A stretch of DNA of 64,000 nt from Rhizopus sp. PT2906 (lineage: Eukaryota > Mucoromycota > Mucoromycetes > Mucorales > Rhizopodaceae): contig JAMYHX010000061.1 of NCBI GenBank assembly GCA_025529335.1, positions 1 through 64,000 of the forward strand, given 5' to 3'. Positions 45,819 through 57,911 of the stretch are shown in pieces (the stretch's first letter is position 1; every line of letters begins with the position of its first letter). The notes beneath the pieces are model-generated. The model saw nothing but the letters and a program-made list of their open reading frames with translations, was not told the DNA's origin and made no database searches. Position numbers and translations under genes: made by a program.

Positions 45819-46728
45819 TTATTTTGTTTTTTTCTCATCCACTTCTTTCCTGGATGCCACTCTCTTCTCCCATCTTGAAACATAGGTACCATAGGCTAAA
45901 CCTGAAGATACTAGAATAGCACTCCATGCTTGTGCCACCTTTGGCTCAAAAGCAGGAATACCGAGCCACTGGCAGAATTCTGGACTGGTAGCAGCAACAT
46001 AGAACAAACTGCCAATAAATGAGGCCTTCATGTCGATCGATGCCACATGAAGTAATCGTGGGGTTGAGAAAGTCCAGTTTGTCTCAGTCAAGCGGAAAGC
46101 GTCTATATGAATGTTAAGTCTCCTATCATCTTGCTTGGAATATATTTACCGATCCATAATCCACCACCACATCCGGCTAAAGTTCCGCATAAAATCTTTG
46201 CAACGTACTTATCAGCACCCAAAGCAGGATTGGATCCAACACCATCGACGCCGTGTTGGCACATGGATAAGGCACGTAGGATACTATCTGATAAGGTGAA
46301 CAGGTGTTCGATGGCGGGTATGTTGAATAGAAAGTCGATCACTTGATAACCATATGAGCCAGAAAACATGGCCAGATAGGTGGCACTAGATAAAGATGAT
46401 TGTTATTATTTTATTGTATTTTATTGTCCTGTACTTATTACCAGTGAATAGCCCAAAATTGATTGCTTTTTAAAAGACCAATAGGCTCTCCTCTTAATAT
46501 TGATACCGTACATCCACCACCACTTGCCATGACTAATGTGGCAAGTAAACCTTGATACCATCCAACTTGGCTATGATTTACGCCTAGAGCAGAACGATAT
46601 GAATAGTTAATCAAGATAGCAAAAAGTACATCCAAGACAGGTAAAGAATAGTTGACGATAGGAATATTGACTTTAAGATCAGCCAATCCAAATACAAATT
46701 GGACTACCTGTTCGTTTAAGGTAGACAT
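45819..46728 (-). CDS. TRIC-type (TMEM38-like) intracellular cation channel homologue
   Basis: Three exons (46442-46728, 46150-46385, 45819-46102) give 268 residues, close to TRIC length. About seven hydrophobic segments are visible. TRIC-like features are the paired glycine-rich stretches SGGGCTVSILRGEPIGLL and ILCGTLAGCGGGLWI, a central TYLAMFSGSYGYQVIDFLFN and a short charged tail (SRKEVDEKKTK). TRIC channels are trimeric K+ channels of ER-type calcium stores. The assignment rests on pattern and topology; a related uncharacterised membrane family is the alternative. The gene converges tail to tail on Snt2-like with only 18 bp between stop codons. Confidence 0.6.
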
Positions 46729-46882
46729 GAAAAAAAGAAATAAAAGGGGAAACTGTGTCTTTTTTTTTTTTAAAAAAAAAAAAGTTCGTTCTAAACACAG
46801 CTCGTCAGGGTTTATGCGTGAGAAAGATATAAAAAGCATAGCTTTAGCTTTCTTTTTTTGTTAGTTTTTCTTATTTTTCATC

Positions 46883-47253
46883 ATGTCTAATATTCTCGTG
46901 TTATCCCAAACTGATGTTGAAACACTCTTGTCAAGAACAAATGCTCAAGTCTGCAACCAAATAGTAGACCTGATGGAAGAAACATTTCAAAAGTACACTG
47001 CAAGTCATTCTAACACTGACATTGCGTCAAAGGTACAATCACCTCAACGCGTAGGTGTCAAGTCAAGCTTTCATCACGTCTTATTTATGCCCTCTAGACT
47101 TGAGGAAACAACATCTATAAAAATCGTGAGTGTGCCTACAAAGGATGGTAAAGGCGGTCTAGCTTCCACCATCTTGGTTCTTAACGAAGAAACCGGAATA
47201 ACGGAAGCCATCATTAATGCCGATGCACTTACAGCAGTAAGAACTGCCGCAGG

Positions 47254-47284
<31 letters not shown>

Positions 47285-47951
47285 ACGCGCATAAAACAGA
47301 TGAAGTAATGACGTATTACATATAGGGTCTGCCCTTGCAACCCGTCACTTGGCTAAATCAAATGCCAAAAATCTGGTTATTTTTGGCGCGGGAGCTCAGG
47401 CACGGTCACATGTAGACATGATGATTGCAGTTCGACCTACTATCAAAAAGATTGCCATTTGGAATAGAAGTGGTGAACGCCGAGACAAACTGATTGAGGA
47501 GTTGAAATTAGCCTATCCAGATAGAGAGTTTATTCCTACAGACCAAGATTTGCAAAGTCAAGTAGAACAAGCTGACATCATCTGTACCTGTACCAACGCG
47601 ACAAAACCGGTTCTCTTTGGAAAATGGCTAAAACCCGGTGTTCACTTAAACTGTGTTGGTTCTTATACTCCAGACATGCACGAAATAGATCCTGAAGCGG
47701 TAAATACAATTGAACGTATCGTTGTTGATTCCGTAGAAGCTTGTTCACATGAAGCTGGAGAATTGATCAAATCATCTCGACCAGAAGACTGGCTCGAGAT
47801 TGGTCAATTGACCCAAGAAGTAGATGCCAACGAAAAGAACAAGATTACATTATTCAAAAGCGTGGGCATCAGTTTACAAGACAGTGCTATCGCTGGTTTC
47901 ATGGTTAATTTGGCAAAAGAAAAAAAGATGGGGACAAGAGTTCCTTTTTAA
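46883..47951 (+). CDS. Ornithine cyclodeaminase / mu-crystallin family protein
   Basis: Two exons (46883-47252, 47326-47951) give 331 residues. The substrate-binding part has KIVSVPTKDGKGGLASTILV and NADALTAVRTAA. The Rossmann segment follows: SALATRHLAKSNAKNLVIFG with GAGAQARSHVDMMIAV (GxGxQA nucleotide-binding motif), then ICTCTNATKPVLFG and LNCVGSYTPDMHEID. Members use NAD(P) to act on ornithine, ketimines or other imino acids, or have lost activity; substrate cannot be told. The single intron begins with a run of about 26 A residues, a likely site of length error. Confidence 0.92.
47255..47281. repeat. Poly(A) tract in an intron
   Basis: About 26 consecutive A residues occur directly after the 5' splice site of the ornithine cyclodeaminase-like intron. 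Confidence 0.8.
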
Positions 47952-48498
47952 TATTCATTTTATTTAATATAAACAAAGTCAAGTGTAGAAGCAGTTTATC
48001 TAAAATGATGATAAGTTAGTATAAAAGATGAATAAATAGAATAGTTTTGTTTTGGGACGTGTATAACAATAGTTCAGCGAGTATAAATAGCATCAAATAT
48101 ACCTTCGTAGGGTAATTCTCAGTGCTTGACTCTATTACTTAACAATCTCATCATAAAAGGCAAACACGGCCCCAAAACAATTACAATGTCAATACTTTAC
48201 CTTCTTTGTTTGTAAAGAAAAAAAAAAAAGAAAAAAAACAACAGTGAAAGTAATTCAATGCCATTTATTGTAAGAAAAAAAAAAATTTTTTTGTGTATAA
48301 AGTGACTTGCTTGCCAATTAGGTTTCATTGCATTCAACCTACACTTTGAACACACCATTATTTTTGATAGTCACAAAAAATGAACAATAATTACAATTCA
48401 ATGCCATAAGTGTATTAAATTATTAAAAATGCGTATTTGTATATTATAGAAAAGAATAAGGAGGGAAGAATAAATAAAGTGCAAGAATTAATTATGAC
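47952..48498. other. Convergent intergenic region, very AT-rich
   Basis: 3' region shared by a plus-strand and a minus-strand gene. It contains A-runs (48220-48285) and no gene. The TGCCATTTATTG and TGCCATAAGTG pair near 48260 and 48403 looks incidental. Confidence 0.4.
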
Positions 48499-49685
48499 CT
48501 ATTTACGATTAAATGGTGCTTTCAAGACATCTACCAAGTTACGGAAACTGAACTTGAAGCCCCAGCCAGAGGACTCGATTTGGTCAGCAGATGGCGGCTG
48601 TTCTTTTACTTGTTCTGGTAAATCCAGCGTGGCAGATTCTTCCGATGTCTCTTCAACAGCATCAACTGAACTAACTACGTTTATATCAACACTTGTTTCT
48701 TCTTGTTTGTCACATGTAACATCCACTTCTTCCTTGACGTCAGGTACGACGCCATCGGCAATATTTGTTTCCTCGTCCTTCTTTTCATCTGCCTCAATTT
48801 CAACGTCAGCCATCACAGCGTCAGATGACTCTGCTTCCTTCTTGTCAATCTGCTCAGCAATAGCTTCCTTTGCACTTTGGTTGGCCTGTAAATGCTCCCA
48901 TTCCGAGTTTACTTGCTGGTCAGTTGCATAAACCTTTTTGTCAAATATTAGCAATCTGCTATATTAACAGTTGGGCACTTACAATTAGAGTCTTGGCCTT
49001 TCTCTTTTCAATCAACTGCTTAACTTGATCATATAATTCACATTTGGTAATATCTATCTTGGTTTTAGTGAAGTTTCTCTGTTTCATGTGCATAAACCTA
49101 CATTCTTCCTGGTTGCCACTACCAACATGAACCAATAAAACCTCAGAAGTGCTTTCATGCAACTTTAAGACGTCAAGAACGCCCTAAATATGAACTGTGA
49201 ATGATAAATAACATGTAAAAAAAAATCCCATGTACCATAAGCAATACATCAATCAAGGCTTGCTTTTTTTCAAATTGAAGCTTTTTAGTATAGTTTCGGT
49301 CATCTGCAGGACCATAAAATACACTAAAAGCTGCAGCTACTGATTCCTTTTTTTCCAAGACAGTTGCGCCTATCCATACAGAGAAAGATGTTTCCTAAAA
49401 GAAACGGGTTAAAAAATCATACCACACTTGATAGTATCTATTTCTTACTGTAGATTCTTTCACGGTTCTTTTTGCTAACAAGGAAAAGAAAAAAAAAGGT
49501 TACAAAAAAGGAGGAAAAAACTTGTTTATGCATGTATATATACTCTTTGTTCTTTTGTTAGGCGTCTCTTTCACTTGCTCAACTGGGATTGAAGAAAAAG
49601 ATCGCTTCCTTCTTGGAGTAATATCAGTTTGCTGGGTTGATTCGAATGGAGATAATAACTGACTATTGGCAACTACTTTTGACAT
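48499..49685 (-). CDS. Diverged protein with weak RNase H-like features and an acidic tail
   Basis: Five exons (49544-49685, 49449-49474, 49236-49394, 48983-49183, 48499-48933) give 320 residues; one exon is 26 nt. After a basic N-terminus (PRRKRSFSSI) residues about 57-190 read SFSVWIGATVLEKKESVAAA, FYGPADDRNYTKKL, VLDVLKLHESTSEVLLVHVG, KQLIEKRKAKTLIVYA and NSEWEHLQANQSAKEAI. The FYGP.D.RN block and strand/helix order resemble RNase H1, where GP.DPRN is common, but the usual catalytic DEDD residues are not evident. The C-terminus is a Glu/Asp/Val-rich disordered tail ending SFRNLVDVLKAPFNRK. A non-catalytic RNase H fold is only a suggestion. Confidence 0.6.
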
Positions 49686-51822
49686 TTAAACAATTATAAA
49701 AGAAAGAGAGAAAAAGAAAACGTGAAGAGAGAGAGAGAAAAAAGAGTTTTGGGGTATTAATGTGGAACAAAATAATTTCCCCTGATTTTTTATAGGATCA
49801 AATACTAAACTTACGTTATGCTTATTCTACATAAACATATTCGTCCCAGATATTACACGCTTATAAAACCACGTTGCAGGTGAAACATATCTGACATCCC
49901 TTCGATAAACATATATTTCAAAGCAAGGAAGGGTATCTTTTAATAAAAGTGAATAGCAGTAAATATATTGTTGTGTTACGTTTCACTTTCATTGGACTTA
50001 TTAACTGTTGTCATGGTTCCTTTGATTTCACGCATTGAAAGATGAATTCTGGTTGGACATCACATCTAATACATCCCAATTTCCTTTTTTGTAAACCAAG
50101 GACTGAGCCTTTAACAGTTTAATCGCTGTAAACATTACTTTAAGCTTATCCTTTTCTTAAGCCTTTTTTATCAGAAAAAAACATGGTCAGCATATGCACT
50201 CTGTAACTTTTTACACATTTTGAGCTATACACTTTACTTTCATTCTTTGAAATAAAGCATAATCCTATCATATATAATGTTAAATGAATGAACATGACCA
50301 ACACAGCCACTGCTAAAACCATAGGAAATCGGATAAACTAACTTTTATAAAATAACTATTGTCCTATACCTAGCACGTTTTGAGAACGAAGCATGAACAT
50401 ATCGTTTTAATGCTTCAGGAACCTTGTCGTAGTTTGAATTTGAACAATTGAAAGGTTTGGTTTGTCTTTCATTTGTTATTGAACGTGATTACAAAATAAA
50501 TGCTTAGTATATTTTGGAGACTATTTCAAGTAGAGCCATGACATGCTTCAAGACAACTTTTTATGACTTTTGGAAGACAGGGTCAAAAAAATAGAGGTCA
50601 AAGGACAGACATGCAAATGGGTGCCTTTGAGAATTTTTTGTTGTTGTGGAATGTCTTTCAAGATCAACATCTCGTGTGAATCGTTTAAACTACGACTATA
50701 GGTCACCATGAAAATTGCCTCAGACAATTCAATAAGAATAATAGCCTATGCTTATTAACGCGCTAAGCAACTGCTGACTTTCACACAAAGTAACTTTGCA
50801 TCATTATCAGTGATTGCTTACTGTTTTGCCCAAAGTAGTGTTACGAGTAGCTTGTTGCTCTATATGTTTGTCTTCAAATTGTGGATATCTTGCTTCTGGT
50901 AATAATACAAGCTAAGCTTCAAGCACGTTTACTAAACCGCGATGAACCGTAATATTAGTCACAAAGGAAAGACAGATTAGAATTTGAGTGTAGCTTTTTA
51001 TGATTGCATGATAGATATGACATCAGGTGTATAGTTTTGACCAATGATGTACATATATATATAAAGGACAACGATGTGATTATAGAAAGTGTATTTTTGT
51101 ATAAGTCAAGCCAATCATATTGACGTTCTTTTTCATTCTGTGGAGACTATTTTTCGATCAGCTGTTGTTTACATGACTAGTATCCAATAAAGAAAAAGTG
51201 ATTAGGCTTTATTTTAAGAAAATGCTATCGGTCACAGTCGGATGTTATTTCCAAACGAAGATACAATAGTGCCAAGAGTAGTCAACAGGGTTCCCCCAGA
51301 TTTCCAAGAAAGGTAAGATTAGTGTCATTCTCGGATTGATTACCATGAATCATTGTGTTTGTGTGTGTAAAGAATGGTACTAAACACAGCCGCGAATTTA
51401 TTCATCTTGAATCTTTGAAAACTACATTGCGACAATCGTAAGATCCAACTTGACACTTTCATTGGACCTTAGGGACATGAAGGAAAGGGTTTTTGTAGTG
51501 CTGTCATGGTGATAAAGCTCATCTTAATCGTTACTGTTTGTTAATTTTAACTTTTAATGTGCCACGAACAAATTTATTTTTTTTTCTTCCTTCTCTTTTT
51601 AAGCCTTTTCTTTTTATTTCTTTCTTTTTTTTTTTTTTTTTTCCTTTCTTTCCCCTCTCTTTTCTTTTCTCTCAGTTTCCCAGAATAATCAGGATATCAA
51701 CCCGCTTTCGACAATTGGTCGTAATGCGACTTCAACTGTCCAGTACAACAAGAGTACAGCTATATTGCTGGTAGATTGAGAAATGATTATATATGTATTT
51801 GATATGGATTAACACTTTATAA
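49686..51822. other. Gene-poor region of about 2.1 kb
   Basis: No coding region, RNA gene or transposon is recognised. The right end (51580-51680) is a long T/C-rich tract; the rest is AT-rich unique sequence. The frame 51538-51774 only reads this tract. Confidence 0.45.
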
Positions 51823-54060
51823 ATGGCTTGTTATGATAGTTTTCTAGCATTAGGAGGCTTACTAGTAAATAATTTCTTCCTCCAAAAAAAAAGCACTCTA
51901 GTCATTGTTTCAAATTAACCTCTTTTTTTTAGTGTGGGTAAATGTTATTAATGAAAATAGCGTAGAGAATAAAGAAACAGAGTTGTATTAATCTACGATC
52001 ATCAGTTATAACTTTGCAGTGATGACAGGAATTCTATTGATGCCATCGTTTCAACAAGATATGGTTAATGTAGATGATGGAACAAGTAGTGTCATGATCA
52101 GTGCATTAATGGCTGGTACAGTTATTGGCGCCATTTTTTCAGGACCATTAGCAGATGCAATTGGAAGAAAGGCACTTATGGCACTAGGAATTATTGCATT
52201 TATCTTTGGTAATGTTCTTCAAGTTGGTGCGGATAATCTAAGTACAATGTATGGTGGAAGAAGCGTGACAGGTGTCAGTATTGGGTAAGTTTCTTTTCCC
52301 CTTTTCTTTCCTCTTTACCCGTATTATCCAGTAGAAACATAATCATCTATTAAATAGGATGCTCTCTATGGCTGTACCATTGTGTAAATCTTTTATTTTA
52401 TTGGCTTGGTTTTTAACTCTATGCACTTACTTTATTATATTTTTAGATCAGTCAGAAATTGCGCCAAAGAATATGCGTGGTAGATTGATGTCTATCCAAC
52501 AATTCACCATGACACTAGGAATAGCAGTAGCTTATTGGATTGATTATGCATTCATGGATGTGGATGGATCTACAGGATGGAGGTACACCGCCTTTTTTTT
52601 TGGTACATAGCAGCATTAGTCTTAATATATGTCATTATCTTAGACTTGCCATTGGAATTCAACTTATACCTGCACTCTTTGGCCTGATAGGGCTACTTTT
52701 ATTAATTCCAGAAAGTCCTCGCTACTCGATTGATAAAAAGCATACGACACAGGCACTTCACACTCTTGCCAAGATTCGTGGAGATGGCACAATAACACAT
52801 AATGCAGCATTAATGGAATTTGTAGAAATGAAGCAAAATATCACTTTTGAACACAAGATTTTCAAGAATGAAAAGTATAAACGTATCTTTTTTTCTGGAC
52901 CTGAAAACAATCGAAGGAGACTTCTCCTTGGCATGGGCGTTCAGATCTTTCAACAACTGACAGGCATTAATGCAATATTGTAAGGTTTGAGAAGCAGAGA
53001 GCGGGTCATTTGAAAAAGTTTTTTTTTCTCACATTTCACACCTTTAGAGTATTCGCTCCCCAAATATTTAAAGCCGCTGGGTTGTCTGGAAAAGGCGTTG
53101 CACTCATGGGTAAACGATAAGAATAAGAAGATATATTCTTTATTAATACATATTTAGCAAATGCATTGAGTGGATCGATTAATCTACTAGCAACCATACC
53201 TGCTATGATCTTTGTAAGTTATTAATCAAAAAGAAAAAAAATTCATGCAAAACTCATTTAAAATAAGATTGATAAATGGGGCAGACGACCTACTATGATT
53301 ATCGGAGCCATTGTTTGCTGTATTTGTATGGGAATTATGGCCATTTTAGCAGGTAGACATGGATATGGACATGATGCAATTACTACAGAGAGCGACACTG
53401 TTGATAGTATGAGCATGATTGATCAAAAAAACCCTTTGGTTCTTTTATTTGACACTAATGCACCTACTATCGGATTCTTGGTTGTCATGTATGTCTATGT
53501 GGCAGCTTATTCATGCACCTGGGGTACACTGGGCTGGGTTTATCCTGCTGAGCTTTATTCTCAAGGTGTAAGAGCCAAAGCTCTTGGTATATCAACAGCC
53601 TTCAACTGGATAACGACTTATGCAGTACTTCAACTAACACCCATCATGTTACGAAATATTGAATGGAGAACATATGTATTATTTTGCGTGATGTGTCTCA
53701 TCATTGCAATCATTGTTCATCTCTACTTTCCTGAAACAAGTGTATGTGTATCATTTTTATTCCAGATATAAAAAGACTCACATTGATCATTATTAGGGTA
53801 AATCATTAGAAGAAGTTGATCTCATATTCAGCTGTCGATTTAATTATTACGATGTGAACGTACACCATCCTCAAACAGCTGCAGAAGCATTAGCACAGAT
53901 GGAAAAAGTTCAACAGCGAGATAAGAACCTGTATCGATTTCCATTTACACCCGAAAGAAGCTTCAGTACAAATAGCCAACATAAAAGATCTACTCTTTTA
54001 CCACAATATCATCAGCCATCCTATGTAGTCAAGTTCCCGCAAGATGCCTATCGTCGTTAA
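51823..54060 (+). CDS. Sugar porter (MFS hexose transporter family) with a 5-nt micro-exon
   Basis: Ten exons (51823-51864, 51933-51937, 52006-52284, 52358-52383, 52447-52582, 52644-52979, 53048-53109, 53158-53213, 53268-53741, 53797-54060) give 559 residues. Sugar-porter motifs are GPLADAIGRKALM, QSEIAPKNMRGRL (E...P...RG), LLLIPESPRYSI (PESPR), VQIFQQLTGINAIL, DKWGRRPTMII and FPETSGKSLEE. The start MACYDSFLALGGLL joins through exon TGTGG to YNFAVMTG, restoring the usual GGLLxG-Y element; the summed length is exactly divisible by three. It is a plasma-membrane monosaccharide importer; the exact substrate is unknown. A 26-nt exon is also present. Confidence 0.88.
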
Positions 54061-54371
54061 TTATTCAAACTCTGTAGATACTCATATACCACTTAATCTC
54101 TCTATCTCTATCTATCTCTTTCTCTACTTTTGCTTTTTTTTTACTCCAAGTAATTAATAACTATCATAGCAACACTCACCCCCCCACACACACACACACA
54201 GCAAAAATACTTTTAGTTTCATATACCACAGATATTTTCTTTATATTGTATATAAGGGTATTTATAATCATAATTGATAATAACACACACACATACATAT
54301 ATGTATACCTTGTCTAAATAATTGATTTTTTTTTCCTGTTTGACTTTTTTATATTTATTCTTTTGTTTGAC
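54061..54371. other. Intergenic with a (CA)n microsatellite
   Basis: The spacer contains a C/CA run at 54178-54200, a TC-rich run at 54095-54130 and a T-run at about 54329. No gene. Confidence 0.6.
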
Positions 54372-56226
54372 ATGGTTGATTCCAATGAGAACACACAAGA
54401 TGACCCTTTATCAGCTGTACTATCTCAATTAGCCTCTCCAGACAACTTTGATCCTGAACTTCAAGCTGTAGACGACGATCAAGATATGCAGGACATTCTT
54501 GATGCTTTACTTGAATTACAACGATTAGAGGGACAAGAAGGTGATTTATTCGATCAAGACAATCTCACCATTAGTTATGCTATTTCACTCAATCAAGAGC
54601 TGCAACGAGAAGCCGAAAGACAGGTTGCACTCATCGATCAACAAATGAAGTTGGTGACAGATAGACTTGTAAAGCTTTTTTTTTGTTGCTTTTAGTCGTA
54701 TTAGAAATAACTTCGATTATATAGAACAACTTGAAAGCCATAGCTCGACAAGAAAGCACTTGCAAACACTTTAGAAAGAGCGGTTATTCTCAAAGCATAA
54801 AGAAAGTCTTGTTCTTTGATGAAAATGAATTATTACAAAACAGTGACGAAGAAAGTCATGATGAGGAAAGTGAAAGTAGTGACGAGGAAAACGATGAAAA
54901 TGCAGATAGTTTAAATAATGAAGGATATAGGATAGCAAGAGGATGTAAGTTGTATTTGATCAACAAGATCACATCCTTAAAACCTATTTTCTTTAGGGAC
55001 AGGATTAGAAAGAAAGAGGTTATTTGAAGCAATCCATTCGGAAGCAAAGAGAGTGATAGCTCATGAATTTTTGAAAAGGTATACATACATACACTCGTTG
55101 GGGGGGGGGCAGATAGCTAATAAAGAGCGTTAGAAATGAACCATGGCGTGTTTGGGAGATTGACAAAATGACTCCAGCTGAACTAGAGGCTGTTCCTGTC
55201 AACAGGATTGACTGGGAACGTGTGAGCTCTTTACATGTCACCACTCGTGACCCTAATGAATGTTTGATCCAGTGGACAACGCAAGAACATCCCGCTATTA
55301 ACAAGAAGCCTTGGTCTGCTCAGGAATCAGCCAAGCTTAATAGCCTCGTCTTGACTCACGGTGAGATTGGGCAGTGGGAAACGATCGCAAATGAATTAGG
55401 CACCAATAGGACAATCTCACAGTGTTTTTCGCGGTATATGGCTGATAAACATGCTCGTGGACAACATCGAAAATGGACACCAGAGCTGGATGCACTCTTG
55501 GAGAAGGGGGTTCGGATGTTTGGGGACCAGAATTGGCAGCATGTCGCATCCATGTTTGGAAATAAGTCAGGGCAGCAATGCTTGCAAAGGTGGCGAAAAG
55601 CAACTAGCCCAGCCATTATAAAACAACGGTGGACACCTGAGGAAGATGATATGCTGAAGAGAGCAATGCAACTATATGGGATTGGTAATTGGAGAAGGAT
55701 TCAGAGGCTGGTACCTGGAAGAACGGATATGCAGTGTAGAGAACGATATGTGAACAAACACGATGAATCTGTTCGCCGCGATAGAATCACTGCTGAAGAA
55801 AAGCAAAGGATAAAAGAACTTGTAGAAAAGTATGGACCAAAGTGGTCCTATCTTACTCAATATTTACCTGGAAGAACAGATAACCAAATAATGAAAACAT
55901 ACAGGTCCATAATAGCCTCTGAGGAAAGAAACAGAAAAAGTCTTGAGAGAAAGCAGGAAAAAGAAAGGAAAAAACTCGAGAAAAAAGAGGCAAAGTTAAA
56001 GGTAAAGCAGGCAAAACTAGAGGAAAGGGCGGCAAAGAAGAGACTATCTGAGCAGGCCAATGCAAACAAAAAACCAAGAAAACGAAGGAGAAAGAATCAG
56101 GAAGAGGAGTCTGTTGTTCAAGAGGAGCCGATTTTAGAGAGTCAACAGGAAGAGGAGCCTGCTGTTCAAGAAGAACCAAGTTTGAACGAACAAGAGGTTG
56201 TTACTGAGGGAGGATCGGGAAAATAA
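54372..56226 (+). CDS. SNAPC4 (SNAP190)-like multi-Myb factor for snRNA genes
   Basis: Four exons (54372-54668, 54725-54944, 54997-55078, 55134-56226) give 563 residues. An acidic N-terminus with coiled coil precedes the SNAPc-type lead-in VNRIDWERVSSLHVTTRD and EHPAINKKPWS. About four to five Myb repeats follow, with KWTPELDALLEKGVRMFGDQ, RWTPEEDDMLKRAMQLYGIG and VPGRTDMQCRERY. IDW followed by HP-INK-W matches SNAPC4, the DNA-binding subunit that recognises the proximal sequence element of snRNA promoters. The C-terminus is a long Lys/Glu helix and tail. The third intron contains ten consecutive G residues. A Bas1/REB1-like Myb is the alternative. Confidence 0.85.
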
Positions 56227-56538
56227 TTCATAGGTGTGGCTTTTGTCCGGTTGTTGAAAAGTGAGAAAAAGTCTCTCTTTTTTTTGTATGTATCTGTAAA
56301 TAATCCCTTATTTATAAAAGAAATATAACCTTCAATTAAGCATGGTTAGTTTTATACACGAATAAATGATTAAAAACCATTGTTCATTCTTTTTATAATG
56401 ACTGTAGAAAAACGGATCTAAAGAAAATTTGACATGGAAGATCAATTATCTTGCAGCCCAAGTAAAAATAATATTAGTTATGAATTCATTAACAAACCAG
56501 CACACACATGTCTAATATAGGTTGGCGAAAAGACACAC
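56227..56538. other. Intergenic region upstream of the Bud22-like gene
   Basis: Spacer between two plus-strand genes. A short ATG-led frame at 56434-56520 meets a stop and is not obviously part of the next gene, although a 5' exon for it cannot be excluded. Confidence 0.35.
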
Positions 56539-57836
56539 ATGAAGACGGCCATTATAGCTGCATCAAGAGCAAAACATCAACAGATCCATAATCCAAACTC
56601 TCAACCAACAGATACAGAGACCTTAAAAGAAAAGTTACAGAATACTAGAAAATTGAAACTAGAACATAAATTGGTAAGCATTCATTGATTTGGTCGATTT
56701 GACAACATATAATTAATAAGCATACGAAAGCATCAAGGAAGAAGAGAAATAAAAAGTGCATTAAAGAAATCAAAGATTATTGAAACACAAAAGCAGATCA
56801 AAAAGATCAAGTCAGCCAAGGCCATGGAAGAAAAGTAAAATAGTGTTATGTTTCTTTCTTTTGTGTTTTCTCATAGTGATTATAGGAAGGATGATGAGAA
56901 AGAATCTCAAAAGAAAGTGAAGCCAGAGGATCTACCAAAGCTTGAAAAAGAACTAGATATGCTAAAGGTACGTGATGAGATAATCGATAGATCATAACAT
57001 AATAATCTTTCTGTGTATCGTAGCGTGTGGATCTTGAATATCTTGCAGATAAAAAAATCAAATCGACCCTTCAAAAGAACCCTGCATTCAAGGATGAGGA
57101 ACTAGTGAAACAAGTGATAGATAGTATTGAGATAAACAACAAGTACCCAGAGGATATTGACAAGCTGATATTATCCAATATTGAAGCAAGATTATTAGCA
57201 CACAAATCAGTTGTGGCCGAAGTTCAAGGTATCACTCAGTCCTTTATCAGCATCTTGAAGGGAGATGCAGAAAAAATTGAGAGAAAGAAGGCCGAGGAAT
57301 TAGAAAAGAAGAGAAAGGCTGAAGAAGCGAAAAAGAGAGCAGCTGAAGCAAATGACGAAGGACAGGGTGCTAAGAGACAAAAGACGAATGGCAAACCTAA
57401 TGCTTCATCCAAATTTATGGATTCCTTGGCAGAATACGATGAAAAGAATGATGAATTTTTCAAAAAGATCTATGAAGGTGAGACGAAAAAGAATCGACCA
57501 GGACAAAGACAGAGAAGAAAGTAAGTTGGCAACAACAATAAAAAAGGTATATAATGGATTTAATGAACATCTTAATTCTATAGACAATGGGAAGAACTGT
57601 ATGGTAGGAAGGCAAATCACATTTCTAAACAGTATAAGCAACGAGAAGAGAAGCGATTGGCCAATCCAAACTATAAACCAAAGAAAAAACAAGAAAAGAA
57701 GCCAGAAATTAAGAAGGCTCCTGTTGAGCCTATGCATCCATCATGGGAAGCCAAACGTCAACAACAAGAGATGATGTCCAAGGCTTTAAGCGGAAAAGTG
57801 TCCTCAAATAATAAAATTGTGTTTGATGACGACTAA
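56539..57836 (+). CDS. Bud22/SRFBP1-like ribosome biogenesis factor
   Basis: Five exons (56539-56673, 56731-56834, 56877-56967, 57024-57520, 57584-57836) give 359 residues. The protein is strongly Lys/Glu rich and helical. The N-terminal part has HQGRREIKSALKKSKIIETQ and KQIKKIKSAKA, as in Bud22 (RALKKAK..E.QK...LK). The C-terminal block PMHPSWEAKRQQQEMM with a final KIVFDDD matches the end of Bud22/SRFBP1 (HPSWEAK...F.G.KI.FDDD). Bud22 is an SSU processome component needed for 18S rRNA maturation in the nucleolus. The start is the first in-frame ATG in this exon; a 5' extension is possible. Confidence 0.85.
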
Positions 57837-57911
57837 TATAATCAACTACGGATAACATATCTTTCAATAAATACAAACATCTAGCATGAGTGAAGTTTAA
57901 GATATTCATAT

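Noticed and set aside
51538..51774. Phe/Ser-rich plus-strand ORF
   Set aside because: It simply reads a poly(T)/pyrimidine tract.
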